Notes: a model not told the origin generated them from the letters alone. A stretch of DNA of 64,000 nt from Candidatus Gastranaerophilales bacterium (GCA_900766355.1 CAAFVD010000116.1:124001-188000); one strand, 5' to 3'; positions 7,675-17,368 are shown, counted from the stretch's first letter. Translations and numbers: made by a program.

Positions 7675-9351
7675 ATGAATGAGAAATTAGCACAAACTCT
7701 AAAATTAGTTCCGACTTTATCAGGTTGCTACATTTACTACGATATTAATGACGAAGTTATATATGTAGGTAAAGCAAAAAACCTAAAACGTAGAGTGTAT
7801 AGTTATTTTCATAAAAAACACGATAGTGTAAAAGTCGCAGTTTTAGTTTCTAACATTGAACGAATGGAATATATTATCACAGATTCCGAAGTTGAAGCGT
7901 TAATTCTTGAATCTCATTTAATAAAAAAATACAAACCGAAATACAATATTCTCTTAAAAGACGATAAAAAATATCCTTATTTTCTAATTACAGATGAAAA
8001 ATACCCACGTATAACTATCGTTAGAAAAAAGAATATGAATCCAGAAAAAGGACATTATTATGGCCCTTATACCGATATTAGAGCGATGCATTCCACATTA
8101 GATTTTCTCAAAAAAATCTTTCCATTAAAACAATGTAAAACACCTAAATTTACAAATAGACCTTGTCTATATTATCACATAGGACGTTGTATGGCGCCTT
8201 GTCAAAACTTGATATCTTCAGAAGATTACAAAAAACTTGTTTCTCAAGTAGAACTATTTTTATCAGGACGTCAATCTGAACTATTAAAAAAACTCAAATC
8301 AGAAATGGAAAGATATGCAACAACAGAGCAATTCGAAAAAGCAGCAAGATTAAGAGATAGTTATTTAGACCTACAAAAAACACTTGAACGTCAAAAAGTA
8401 GTATTTGAGAACACTAAACTAAATGAAGATGTAATATCAACCATTCACGAAGACGGAATTCTTGCGATAACAATTCTCTTAATTAGAGAAGGACGATTAA
8501 TTGATAAAAAAGATTTTACATATTTTGATGAATCTGATGAAACGATAGAATTATTTAAAACCTTTTTTAGAGAATATTATTCTAATCTCCAACTAGAATA
8601 CCCTGATAAAATTGTATCAAACAATTTAGAAGCTATTGGTGAAAAAGAACTTTATCAAAATTGGTTAAAAATACTTTCCAACAAAAATATCAAAATTAGT
8701 TATGGGAAAACAAAACAAGGTAAAGAACTCACGGAACTTGCGCTCAAAAATGCTCGAAACTTATTAGAAACTGCGAAATTAAAAAAATTAACATCAATTA
8801 GAAACGATTTCAACGAAGTTGGTTCATACTTGATGGAGAAATTACATTTGAGAACTTTTCCAAATCGAATTGAATGTTACGATATTTCACATATTCAAGG
8901 TACAAACACAGTTGCATCAATGGTTGTTTTTGAAAACGGTCAACCTAAAAAATCCGAATACAGAAAATTCAAAATAAAAACAACAGAAGGTAAACCTGAT
9001 GATTTCTTGTCGATGAAAGAAGTTCTCTCTAGACGTTTAGCAAGAATGGGAGAACCTAAATGGACTAAACCTAATCTTGTAATTATAGATGGAGGAAAAG
9101 GTCAATTATCATCAGTTATGGAAATTGTCGAAGATCTTGGTATGACAGATTTAGACTTTGTATCATTAGCAAAAAGAGAAGAAGAAGTCTTTTTACCCCA
9201 TCAATCAAAACCTGTTAGAATCCCTATGGACTCAAACGCAATGTTTTTAATCCAACGCATTAGAGATGAAGCCCACCGATTTGCAATAACATATCATAGA
9301 CAACTACGTTCTAAATCAGCAATCGAAACCCTAAACCTACCTAAGAATTAA
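7675..9351 (+). CDS. uvrC: Excinuclease ABC subunit C, lacking the C-terminal HhH domain
   Basis: UvrC makes both incisions in nucleotide excision repair. The N-terminal GIY-YIG nuclease is intact: GCYIYYD...IYVGKAKNLKRRV, with the catalytic Glu in DSEVEALILESHLIKKY. A Cys-rich region (KQCKTPKFTNRPCLYYHIGRCMAPC) and the UvrB-binding UVR motif (FEKAARLRDSYLDLQ, about residues 221-235) follow. The RNase H-like nuclease is also intact: CYDISHIQGT, IIDGGKGQ and the DEAHRFAITYHR histidine. The protein stops at 558 residues, about 12 residues after the last motif, where UvrC normally continues into tandem helix-hairpin-helix motifs (PGIGP type). The downstream DNA encodes csaB on the other strand with an 11-bp overlap, so this is not a simple frameshift. 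Confidence 0.93.
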   Translation: MNEKLAQTLKLVPTLSGCYIYYDINDEVIYVGKAKNLKRRVYSYFHKKHDSVKVAVLVSNIERMEYIITDSEVEALILESHLIKKYKPKYNILLKDDKKYPYFLITDEKYPRITIVRKKNMNPEKGHYYGPYTDIRAMHSTLDFLKKIFPLKQCKTPKFTNRPCLYYHIGRCMAPCQNLISSEDYKKLVSQVELFLSGRQSELLKKLKSEMERYATTEQFEKAARLRDSYLDLQKTLERQKVVFENTKLNEDVISTIHEDGILAITILLIREGRLIDKKDFTYFDESDETIELFKTFFREYYSNLQLEYPDKIVSNNLEAIGEKELYQNWLKILSNKNIKISYGKTKQGKELTELALKNARNLLETAKLKKLTSIRNDFNEVGSYLMEKLHLRTFPNRIECYDISHIQGTNTVASMVVFENGQPKKSEYRKFKIKTTEGKPDDFLSMKEVLSRRLARMGEPKWTKPNLVIIDGGKGQLSSVMEIVEDLGMTDLDFVSLAKREEEVFLPHQSKPVRIPMDSNAMFLIQRIRDEAHRFAITYHRQLRSKSAIETLNLPKN

Positions 9352-10360
9352 TAAGTTCATCTATTCCTGTTTTTATCCAATCAAATTCTTGAGAATTTGC
9401 AAAATTCAGCAAATTAAAAGGTGAAAGTTTTTCCAAATCTTCAAACGCTTTTTTATAATCATTTTTCTTAGACTCCATAACAAGATACGGAATATTAGCA
9501 TTTTTAGCAAGAGTTTCAACTTTAGGGTCATAAGATATTGCAAGAGTTTTGATACCATATTTTAGTCCGAGCAAACAAGCATGGAATCTCATTCCAATCA
9601 AATAATCATATTCTGAAACTTTTTCAATAACTTCTTTATTCGTAAGATTTTTAATAATATTAGCGTTTATTGTAGGATTTTTCTTTTTCAATTTATTCAA
9701 GAATACCTTAGAGATACCTTCATCTTCTGAATCTTGAAAGCATATCAGTTCAATTTCTCTATCGCTAAATTTTAGAGCAACTTGCTTAATTATTTCATCA
9801 AATAATTCATCAGTTAATGATGCGAATTTTCTTAATTGAATACCTACTTTTCTGGTTCTTTTAGGTGTTGGTAAATTTAAATCAAAAATTGGGTCACAAA
9901 CAAGGTTTGACTCTATACCCCAACTTTTTAACAATTCTTGACTTTTTACATCTCTAACTGATATATACTTACATTTCTTTAATGCGGATTTTACTATTAA
10001 TTTACCCCAAAAACCTTTTACTGGCCCAATACCTTGAGCGAATATAACTACATCTTTTTTTAAGGAAGCCATTATATTAATAAGTCCACAATAATAAAAC
10101 AAGCTTTTATTACTTGTAACATTCTGTAAAAGACTTCCACCTCCAGATATTAACATATCAAACTTTGGTAATCGTTCTACGATTAATTTTGGATTAAAAG
10201 AATTCAGAGAATTTACATTATGAGTTCTTCCTGTTTTTTCAGGATTTGAGGACAAAACAGTAATATCATTACCTCTAAGATGATTTATTAACACTCCTAA
10301 AATCGCTTCATCACCAAAATTATCAAATCCATAATATCCTGAAATTAAAATCTTTTTCAT
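9341..10360 (-). CDS. csaB: Polysaccharide pyruvyl transferase CsaB
   Basis: CsaB adds pyruvyl ketal groups to peptidoglycan-linked polysaccharide, creating the ligand for SLH-domain surface proteins (family knowledge). The 339-residue protein starts KKILISGYYGFDNFGDEAIL, the signature of the TIGR03609/PS_pyruv_trans family. It continues with MLISGGGSLLQNVTS, VIFAQGIGPVKG, and the C-terminal MRFHACLLGLKYGI motif with its conserved His. It starts 4 bp after kdgK-like 10365-11288 with its own GGAG ribosome-binding site. It implies a pyruvylated secondary wall polymer and SLH-type anchoring. No SLH protein is in this window. Confidence 0.88.
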   Translation of the reverse strand: MKKILISGYYGFDNFGDEAILGVLINHLRGNDITVLSSNPEKTGRTHNVNSLNSFNPKLIVERLPKFDMLISGGGSLLQNVTSNKSLFYYCGLINIMASLKKDVVIFAQGIGPVKGFWGKLIVKSALKKCKYISVRDVKSQELLKSWGIESNLVCDPIFDLNLPTPKRTRKVGIQLRKFASLTDELFDEIIKQVALKFSDREIELICFQDSEDEGISKVFLNKLKKKNPTINANIIKNLTNKEVIEKVSEYDYLIGMRFHACLLGLKYGIKTLAISYDPKVETLAKNANIPYLVMESKKNDYKKAFEDLEKLSPFNLLNFANSQEFDWIKTGIDELINS

Positions 10361-10364
10361 TGAA

Positions 10365-11288
10365 TTATAACTCCATTACTTCTTCTTTTGTTGGAACATT
10401 CTTTAATGTACTTTTGCGTTCTATAAACATGCCAGCTTGTTTAGCTGCTATTTGAGCAGATTCAATAGGAGAGTAGCCATTAATAATTGCTGATAAAAAA
10501 CCACCATTAAAAACATCACCTGCATTCATTGTATGCGAGGTTGGTTTTTCAATATAAAATTTACAAAACTCAGTTTTTCCATTATTGTAAATAAAATATC
10601 CATTCTCTGAAAAAGATTTAATAACTATGATTTTGACACCATAATCTGTAAAATATTTTACTATTTTTTCAACAGAGGTTAACTCAAATAATGATTCTGC
10701 ATCATTTTTCAAACTAAGAAATAGAACATCAATATTTTCTACTATTTCTTCAAGATATTCTTTTGTATCATAAGCAGTCATAAATGATGACGTATAATTA
10801 GGGTCATAAGCAGTCAAAATATCATTGCTACGAGCCATTTCAAACACCTTTTTAACAAGTTCGTTAGACTGCGTTGACAAAGATTGAGTAATACCTGTAG
10901 TGTAAACGGCTTGAGCCGATTTTATATAATCTGCATCAAAATCTTCAGGTGCAAGACAAGTACTAGCAACTTTTCGTCTATACGTAATAAGCTCTTTATT
11001 AATTGTATGTCCGCATAGATATAAGCCATTTTTTTCTTGACATATCTTGATATGAGAAGTATCAATTCCTTGTTGTTCTAATTCTTTTAGAATAATATCC
11101 TTAAAATAATCATTACCTACAGAACCAATTACACCTACATGAGAACCTAGTTTTTGAGCAGCAACAGCAGAAGCTATAACATCTCCACCAAAAGACAGAT
11201 GAAAGTCCTCAGCCTCTGAAAAAGGCTTGTCTGTAGATAATTCAACTAAACACTCACCTATCGTAATTATATCAAGAGATTTTTCCAT
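10365..11288 (-). CDS. kdgK: PfkB-family sugar kinase, probably 2-keto-3-deoxygluconate kinase
   Basis: The 307-residue ribokinase-fold enzyme shows the N-terminal GECLVEL and LSFGGDVIASAVAAQKLG substrate region, IGSVGNDYFKD, and the C-terminal PfkB signature NAGDVFNGGFLSAI with the catalytic Asp. The usual TGAGDAF is altered (MNAGDVF), but the essential GD is kept. The AYDPNY stretch (DxN before the phosphate) and YRR region near residue 104 fit KDG kinases. The neighbour (11288-11902) is a KDPG-aldolase homologue that overlaps by one base (TAATG), so the pair would convert KDG to KDPG and then to pyruvate and glyceraldehyde 3-phosphate. Specificity is inferred from context; fructokinase activity is possible. 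Confidence 0.72.
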   Translation of the reverse strand: MEKSLDIITIGECLVELSTDKPFSEAEDFHLSFGGDVIASAVAAQKLGSHVGVIGSVGNDYFKDIILKELEQQGIDTSHIKICQEKNGLYLCGHTINKELITYRRKVASTCLAPEDFDADYIKSAQAVYTTGITQSLSTQSNELVKKVFEMARSNDILTAYDPNYTSSFMTAYDTKEYLEEIVENIDVLFLSLKNDAESLFELTSVEKIVKYFTDYGVKIIVIKSFSENGYFIYNNGKTEFCKFYIEKPTSHTMNAGDVFNGGFLSAIINGYSPIESAQIAAKQAGMFIERKSTLKNVPTKEEVMEL

Positions 11289-11902
11289 TAAGATAATTCC
11301 TTGAGTTCACCTAATATATTTTTAGCTTTATTAGTAATATCGTTTAGTGATAATGTTTCATAAAAATCTCGACCAACACCAACTGCAGTAGCACCACATT
11401 TGATATAATCTTTTACTTCTGAAAGTTTTATATTTCCCATTGGCATAAGATTTAAAAACGGCATCTGTCTTGTAAGTTCTTCAAAATATTGAACACCACC
11501 CATAGCCGTCACAGGATATAGTTTTATTAAAGGAATTCTAGACTTCCAAGCCGTATAAGCTTCATTTGCAGTTGATGTACCAGCGATAAACGGTACTCCT
11601 ATATTTTTTGAAATTTTTACCATATTCATTTGAAATATTGGTGAAGAAAACAACTTTGCACCAGATTGACAAGCTTGACTTGCTTGAAGATTAGTAATAA
11701 TACTACCAGCACAAACAACGGCTTTTTGAGAAACTTTTTCTATAACCTCATATAAAGAGGGATTCTCAATATTTATTTCTAGAACTTTTATACCACCTTC
11801 TATAAGAGCATTTGCAATATCTTCAGCTTTTGAAGCATCTTTACATCTAATAATTGGGTATATCTTTTCTTCTGATATTAATTTTATTAAATTCATACTC
11901 AT
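11288..11902 (-). CDS. eda: KDPG/KHG aldolase homologue with altered active site
   Basis: The 204-residue protein is a class I aldolase of the Eda family. It has YPIIRCKD near residue 15, GGIKVLEINIEN, the Schiff-base Lys127 in LIKLYP, and AVGVGRDFYE at the C-terminus. Compared with E. coli Eda from memory, Glu45 is kept as Glu42, but Arg49 (LRT) is replaced by Glu46. The phosphate-site Thr161-Gly-Gly is changed to Met155-Gly-Asn (PMGNI). These residues bind the substrate carboxylate and phosphate, so substrate specificity may differ from KDPG. It is coupled to the sugar kinase by a one-base overlap, which still points to keto-deoxy sugar acid breakdown. Confidence 0.75.
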   Translation of the reverse strand: MSMNLIKLISEEKIYPIIRCKDASKAEDIANALIEGGIKVLEINIENPSLYEVIEKVSQKAVVCAGSIITNLQASQACQSGAKLFSSPIFQMNMVKISKNIGVPFIAGTSTANEAYTAWKSRIPLIKLYPVTAMGGVQYFEELTRQMPFLNLMPMGNIKLSEVKDYIKCGATAVGVGRDFYETLSLNDITNKAKNILGELKELS

Positions 11903-11958
11903 AACCTATCCTTTTTATTAAATTTATTATATCATAAAAGAATAAAAAGGATTATTGT

Positions 11959-13890
11959 ATGAAATTTTTAAAGGGTCTAGTACTATTTTTTTCTATAGTA
12001 TTTTTTATGCTGATAGCATATTCAATATCAAACAACTTTTTTGAACCAAAAGCATTCAACTTTATGGTAAAAAACTTTACTGCTGTTAAAACTGGTAGCA
12101 ATGATATCGTGATAATTGTAATTGATGATAAATCTATAGGTAAATATAGATGGCCTTGGAAACGAAATTTATATTGTAAAGTTTTTAATTATCTAAACGA
12201 ATATGCAAAACCTAAAGTTATTGTAAATGACTCGATTTTTGCAACACCTGATTCAGAAAATCCAAAATCTGATATGGAATACTTTAACTGCATAAGAAAA
12301 ATCAATAATCTTGTTGTTGGTTTTGATTTCTTACCAAACAAAACAAAAATCAACAACAACACCTATGACTACAAATTTAACAAAAAATTTGGACTTGATA
12401 TAAAAGATGCTAGAAATTTTGGACGTGAGCATTCATATCAAACTCTTTTAGCTTTTCCTGAGCCTTATTTTAATTCTATAAAAATGGTTGGTTCTGTAAA
12501 AAGTCCTGTTAGTCGTGATAGCTTTTTAAGGAGTATTCCTTATGTCGTCAGCTACAAAGATAAACTATATCCATCATTATCATTAAGAGCCTTTTCATTC
12601 ATAAACGGTAATGAAGGTTATATAGTTGGAGATAACAACATATATGGACAAAATTCTCATATCATAATTCCTAGAACTACTGATTTTTATGGAGTACATA
12701 CATTATTAAAATTCTATAAACGATACAATAATTCAAACTATACCCACAAAACATATTCCGCAATAGATATCATGGATTCTTATGACCAACTAAAAGCTGG
12801 AGAGACACCAACACTCAATCCTGCAGAGTTTAGAGGCAAAATCGTTTATTTTGGAGCTAATGTAAAAGCTGCAGCAACTGGACTTTCAGATATTCAAAGA
12901 ACACCTATAAGTAATGAACATTCAGGAGTCGATATCCAAGCTACAGCATTAGACAATTTGATATCAAATGATTTTATGTATCAAGCTAAAGGGTGGCAAA
13001 ATCTCTTTATAACAATATTTTTAATGATTACTGCATATATATTAATTCGCAAATTTACAGTTTTTGTATCTGCAACTCTCATTTTTCTTATAACAATGGC
13101 ATATATAATCTTATGTGGCTATTCATACTATAAAGGTTTTGCGCTAAGTATAATAACTCCTATATCGTTGGAATTTATAACGATGGTATTTGCTTATTCT
13201 CATAGATTTATTCTTGAAGGCAAAAGTAAAGAAAAAATCAAATCTGCAATGGGTAAATATATCTCTGAAGATATTATGAAAAGTGTTGTAAAAAACATTG
13301 ACGAACTTAAACTAGGCGGGAAAAAAGCAAATGTGACAGTTTTATTTTCTGATATTAGAGGTTTTACTTCAATGAGTGAAAAGCTCTCTGCAGACGAAGT
13401 TTCAGTTATCTTAAACGAATATTTTACTGAAATGGAGCCGATAGTTACTAAGCATCATGGAGTTATTAACAAATTTATTGGTGATGCCGTTATGGTAATT
13501 TTTGGTGAACCAATAAAAGATGAACTACACCCTGTCAATGCAGTAAGATGCGCTCATGAAATGTTAGAAAAAGTAGATGAACTTCAACAAAAATGGTTAA
13601 GCGAAGGTAAACCAAAAATAGAAATTGGGGTTGGAATAAATACAGGAGAAGCTTTCGTTGGTAACATAGGTTCAGAAAAAAGAATGGAATACACAGTTAT
13701 TGGTGATACTGTAAACCTTGCAAGCAGAATCGAAAGCTATAATAAAATATACAAAACAAATTTACTTATAAGCAGTTCTACATACGCATGTGTAAAAAAT
13801 ATTGTTGATGTAATAAAAATTTCTAATGTAACAATTAGAGGTAAAGCAAAAAAAATGGATTTATATGAGGTTATAAGTCTAATTGGATAA
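11959..13890 (+). CDS. CHASE2-domain adenylate/guanylate cyclase (class III)
   Basis: This is a membrane-bound nucleotide cyclase of 643 residues. A signal-anchor helix (about residues 7-26) leads into an extracytoplasmic CHASE2 sensor domain (about 40-330, with VIIVIDDKSIGKYRWPWKR and GKIVYFGANV). Three membrane spans lie at about 350-420. The catalytic domain begins near residue 450 (VTVLFSDIRGFTSMSE with the first metal Asp; NKFIGDAVMVIFGEP with the second Asp and the purine-contacting Lys; EYTVIGDTVNLASRIE with the transition-state Asn and Arg). All catalytic residues appear present. It likely makes cAMP in response to an external cue. The ligand is unknown. An AAAAAGG ribosome-binding site precedes the ATG, and it overlaps recG by 8 bp. 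Confidence 0.9.
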   Translation: MKFLKGLVLFFSIVFFMLIAYSISNNFFEPKAFNFMVKNFTAVKTGSNDIVIIVIDDKSIGKYRWPWKRNLYCKVFNYLNEYAKPKVIVNDSIFATPDSENPKSDMEYFNCIRKINNLVVGFDFLPNKTKINNNTYDYKFNKKFGLDIKDARNFGREHSYQTLLAFPEPYFNSIKMVGSVKSPVSRDSFLRSIPYVVSYKDKLYPSLSLRAFSFINGNEGYIVGDNNIYGQNSHIIIPRTTDFYGVHTLLKFYKRYNNSNYTHKTYSAIDIMDSYDQLKAGETPTLNPAEFRGKIVYFGANVKAAATGLSDIQRTPISNEHSGVDIQATALDNLISNDFMYQAKGWQNLFITIFLMITAYILIRKFTVFVSATLIFLITMAYIILCGYSYYKGFALSIITPISLEFITMVFAYSHRFILEGKSKEKIKSAMGKYISEDIMKSVVKNIDELKLGGKKANVTVLFSDIRGFTSMSEKLSADEVSVILNEYFTEMEPIVTKHHGVINKFIGDAVMVIFGEPIKDELHPVNAVRCAHEMLEKVDELQQKWLSEGKPKIEIGVGINTGEAFVGNIGSEKRMEYTVIGDTVNLASRIESYNKIYKTNLLISSSTYACVKNIVDVIKISNVTIRGKAKKMDLYEVISLIG

Positions 13891-16258
13891 TAATCTTGAA
13901 CAAATAAAAAAAGCTATAGAAATAGAAGCTAAGTATCAATATATAGATATACGAGGTCGTACAAAATCTTTTTCAGCTTTTATACGTAGCGAAATACGAA
14001 AATTTATAAAAACATCTTCAATTCCTGAAAGGTGGAAATTTGTTCTTGCTCATTTTGAACAATACTCAATGGACACTTTACCAAACAGAAAAAAATCTAT
14101 TGAATATTTAGTAAACGCAATAAAATCAGAATTGTTACAGAAAGAAGAAAATAAAAAAGAGCAAAATGCAAAATTAAATCCTTATTCCTCAGTTACGTAT
14201 GTCAAAGGTGTTGGCCCTAAAGTAGCAAGCATACTTAACAAATTAGGAATTTTTACAGCAAGTGATTTATTATTTTATCTACCAAGAAAACACATTGATT
14301 ACTCGAAAAGAACGCTTATAAAAAATCTTCAAGAAGGAGAAAATACAACTGTATTTGGATACATAAAACGAGTAGAAGCATTTACAACACCAAAAGGTTT
14401 AGGTGTCGTAAAAGTTAAAATACAAGACGAAACAGGAAGTTTGATTCTTAATTTTTTCTATGGAAAAAGTTCAAAATATTCTTTAGAGAGAACAAAATCT
14501 CAATTCCCTCAAGGTGCAGGAATAATAATTTCTGGTACAGTAAAAATAAACAAATTCGATTACTCAAAAACACTTGATAACATTAGCTATTCAATAATGT
14601 CAGAGGACTTTTTAACAAAAACAAACCTAAATATTGGAAGAATTGTCCCTGTATATCCTCTTTGTGAAAATATGAATATAAAGACTCTTCGCAAAGCAAT
14701 ATATAACGCAATTCAGCTATACAAAGATTCTATAGTTAATGTTGTACCTCAATACCTAATTGATAAATATGATTTGCTGGACAAAAAGGAAGCAATTGAA
14801 CAAATCCATTTCCCTGACAGTATGGAAAAGCTTGAACATGCCAGATTTTCTCTAGTGTTTGAAGAATTTTTCTTAATTCAGCTAAAACTCGCTTTGATAC
14901 GAGAAAAAAATAGAAAAGATAACAAAGCCGTTCCTTTACAAATAAAAAAAGACGGTCTAGTAAACAAATTTATTTCAAATTTACCATTTGATTTAACAAA
15001 GGCTCAAAAAAAAGCAGTTGATGAAATATTAAAAGACATGAACTCAGAAGAACCTATGCAAAGACTTTTGCAAGGTGATGTAGGTTCAGGGAAAACAGTT
15101 GTTGCTTGCATAATGCTTTTGGCTGCAATAGAGAACGGATATCAAGCTTCAATAATGGCACCAACAGAAATTCTTGCACAACAACATTATAACAACTTTG
15201 TGAACTGGTTAACCCCATTAGGTATAAGTATAGGATTATTTATTGGTAGTATCCCTAAAAAACAAAGACAAATAGCTGAAGTTGGATTAAGAAACGGACA
15301 AATAGATATCGCAGTCGGAACTCAAGCCTTGATTCAAGATAATATAGAATTTGCAAATTTAGGAGCAATTGTTATTGATGAACAACATAGATTTGGGGTT
15401 AAACAAAGATTAACTTTACGCAAAAAAGCACAAAACCCTCAAATATTAACAATGACAGCAACTCCTATTCCTAGAACTCTTGCTATTACGATGAATGGAG
15501 ATTTAGATTTGACAATAATTGACGAACTTCCTAAAGGTCGGAAACCAATTATTACAAAAATGGGAGTTCCTAAAAAACAGATATATTCATTGATACGTAA
15601 CGAAATTAATGCAGGCCATCAAGCTTATGTCGTTTATCCTTTAATAGATGAAAGTGAAACTTTATCCGCTAAAGCTGCAACAGTCGAAGCTGAGTTCTTA
15701 CAATCAAAAGTATTTCCTGATTTAAAAATTGGTTTACTTCATGGCAAAATGAAAAATTCTGAAAAAGATGAAGTTATGACAAAGTTTAAAAATAAAGAAT
15801 ATGATATACTTGTTTCTACAACAGTTGTAGAAGTTGGTGTTGATGTTCCTAATGCAACAGTCATTGTAATAGAAAATGCTGAAAGATTTGGACTACCTCA
15901 ACTACATCAACTTAGAGGTCGAGTTGGCAGATGTGATTTACAATCTTATTGTATTATTTCTACATCTTCAAAATCTCAAGAAACAAGAAATCGTTTAGCT
16001 ATAATGACAGAAACGAATGACGGGTTTGTTATAGCAGAAAAAGATTTACAAATAAGAGGTCCTGGAGAATTCTTAGGAGTTCGTCAAAGTGGGCTTCCTG
16101 ATTTGATAATCTCAGATATCGTAAAAGATTCAAAAATTTTAGAGATAGCAAGAAGTTCAGCAATAGAATTTGTTGCGGATAAAAAGATTGAAAATTATCC
16201 GCAACTTAAAGAATCCACTACTCTTACCCTAGATGGTACACTCCTTCTAGGCTGCTGA
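13883..16258 (+). CDS. recG: ATP-dependent DNA helicase RecG
   Basis: RecG remodels stalled replication forks and branched DNA. The 791-residue protein has an N-terminal helical extension of about 100 residues, as in cyanobacterial RecG. The wedge domain follows (VTYVKGVGPKVASILNKLGI, then DLLFYLPRKHIDYS). The superfamily 2 motor shows LLQGDVGSGKTVVA (Walker A), APTEILAQQH, VIDEQHRFGVKQR (motif II), MTATPIPRTL, DVPNATVIVIENAERFGLPQLHQLRGRVGR, and GEFLGVRQSG. The chosen start is TTG 13883, 8 bp inside the cyclase gene, with GAGG about 12 nt upstream. The 3' end overlaps the convergent gene at 16247 by 12 bp. Confidence 0.95.
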   Translation: MDNNLEQIKKAIEIEAKYQYIDIRGRTKSFSAFIRSEIRKFIKTSSIPERWKFVLAHFEQYSMDTLPNRKKSIEYLVNAIKSELLQKEENKKEQNAKLNPYSSVTYVKGVGPKVASILNKLGIFTASDLLFYLPRKHIDYSKRTLIKNLQEGENTTVFGYIKRVEAFTTPKGLGVVKVKIQDETGSLILNFFYGKSSKYSLERTKSQFPQGAGIIISGTVKINKFDYSKTLDNISYSIMSEDFLTKTNLNIGRIVPVYPLCENMNIKTLRKAIYNAIQLYKDSIVNVVPQYLIDKYDLLDKKEAIEQIHFPDSMEKLEHARFSLVFEEFFLIQLKLALIREKNRKDNKAVPLQIKKDGLVNKFISNLPFDLTKAQKKAVDEILKDMNSEEPMQRLLQGDVGSGKTVVACIMLLAAIENGYQASIMAPTEILAQQHYNNFVNWLTPLGISIGLFIGSIPKKQRQIAEVGLRNGQIDIAVGTQALIQDNIEFANLGAIVIDEQHRFGVKQRLTLRKKAQNPQILTMTATPIPRTLAITMNGDLDLTIIDELPKGRKPIITKMGVPKKQIYSLIRNEINAGHQAYVVYPLIDESETLSAKAATVEAEFLQSKVFPDLKIGLLHGKMKNSEKDEVMTKFKNKEYDILVSTTVVEVGVDVPNATVIVIENAERFGLPQLHQLRGRVGRCDLQSYCIISTSSKSQETRNRLAIMTETNDGFVIAEKDLQIRGPGEFLGVRQSGLPDLIISDIVKDSKILEIARSSAIEFVADKKIENYPQLKESTTLTLDGTLLLGC

Positions 16259-17296
16259 TGTTTTATTTTCTTCTTTAACTTTATCAGGTAAAGATTTCCA
16301 AGGTTTGTTACCAACCCAATCTATTGTTGGGCTAATACATTTTTCTATCAATACATGTTCTACAAAATTATCAATAGGCTTCATCATAATACCTAAAGCA
16401 ACTAAACCACCTAATGACTTCAATGCATTATTCTTAAACAATTTACTACCTTGAGTTTTCTTAATAATATTGAATGCTGCACTTTTCTTAGCAACGATAT
16501 CTCCTGATTTTGTAGCTTCTTTGAATGATTTAAACATCTTATCTGAAACATTTTTCGGCTTATTGCCTTCAAGCAAGGCTTCTCTCATATCCATAATATT
16601 ATCAACAGTTTGTGCTACATAATTATGAATATGTTCTGATTTTGCTTCTGTTTTAAATGGTTTCTTAATAAAATCAATTACTTTTTCTAAAGGATTCATC
16701 ATTTCTTTATGAGTTTGTTTGTGTTTTGATTTTTCAGCAATATTATCAACAATATGTTGAGTATATCTTTGTCTGTCAACTTTTCCTGTTGCAGCATCTA
16801 CAAACACTTCATGAGAACCTTTATTCATTGATTCTGTAATCATGTTTGTATATGTTTCTCTATCGGCAAGTGATAATTTTGTTTTACCTTTTGATGCAAT
16901 AATATTAGCCGTTTTTTGCCCAATTTTAACTGCTGCTGTTGGCAATATTACGCTCGCTAGCATTTGGAAAGATAGTTGCTTTGTTGCACGTTTTTTACTA
17001 GGTTCATGACTACCATCTGGAGCATGTTTATATTTGTCGGCAACATCAGCTGCAATATATCCAATTGCAGGCACCCATAAAAGGTTAGCCACCAAACCAC
17101 TCATTGGTCTAACGATTTCGCCTAATTCGTTAGAATAAGCCAACCCTCTTAACGGCCACTTCATATAAGGGTCGTCATGAGCAATTTTTACTTTGCCTGA
17201 TTCTTTTTCTTTTGATTCTTTTTGTTCAGTTACAGTCTTCTTACTACTTCTAAAGTTCTCTAAACCATGGAAGCGGTTATTATTAATTCCTTCCAA
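16247..17296 (-). CDS. Lineage-specific membrane protein of unknown function
   Basis: The 349-residue protein starts at a TTG with GGAG 9 nt upstream. The N-terminal 45 residues are charged and disordered (RSSKKTVTEQKESKEKESGK). A region around VRPMSGLVANLLWVPAIGYIAADVADKYK (about residues 62-90) contains a hydrophobic helix after an RPM motif, as in the protein at 4331. QLSFQMLASVILPTAAVKIGQKTANII resembles the second half of the protein at 4945. The middle is Lys-rich and helical. A C-terminal hydrophobic segment (LKSLGGLVALGIMMKPIDNF) is near residue 295. I recognise no domain with a known role. The three proteins look like divergent members of one lineage-specific family. Confidence 0.7.
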   Translation of the reverse strand: MEGINNNRFHGLENFRSSKKTVTEQKESKEKESGKVKIAHDDPYMKWPLRGLAYSNELGEIVRPMSGLVANLLWVPAIGYIAADVADKYKHAPDGSHEPSKKRATKQLSFQMLASVILPTAAVKIGQKTANIIASKGKTKLSLADRETYTNMITESMNKGSHEVFVDAATGKVDRQRYTQHIVDNIAEKSKHKQTHKEMMNPLEKVIDFIKKPFKTEAKSEHIHNYVAQTVDNIMDMREALLEGNKPKNVSDKMFKSFKEATKSGDIVAKKSAAFNIIKKTQGSKLFKNNALKSLGGLVALGIMMKPIDNFVEHVLIEKCISPTIDWVGNKPWKSLPDKVKEENKTSAA

Positions 17297-17368
17297 CTAT
17301 ATAATCTCCATACACGTACACTTGTCTTATATAGATAAAAACATGAACAAAAAAAGATTTGCTAGTTT

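Noticed and set aside
9352..9420. Frameshifted HhH domain of uvrC downstream of its stop
   Set aside because: No PGIGP-type HhH sequence is seen in the frames I read; the DNA codes for the C-terminus of csaB on the minus strand.
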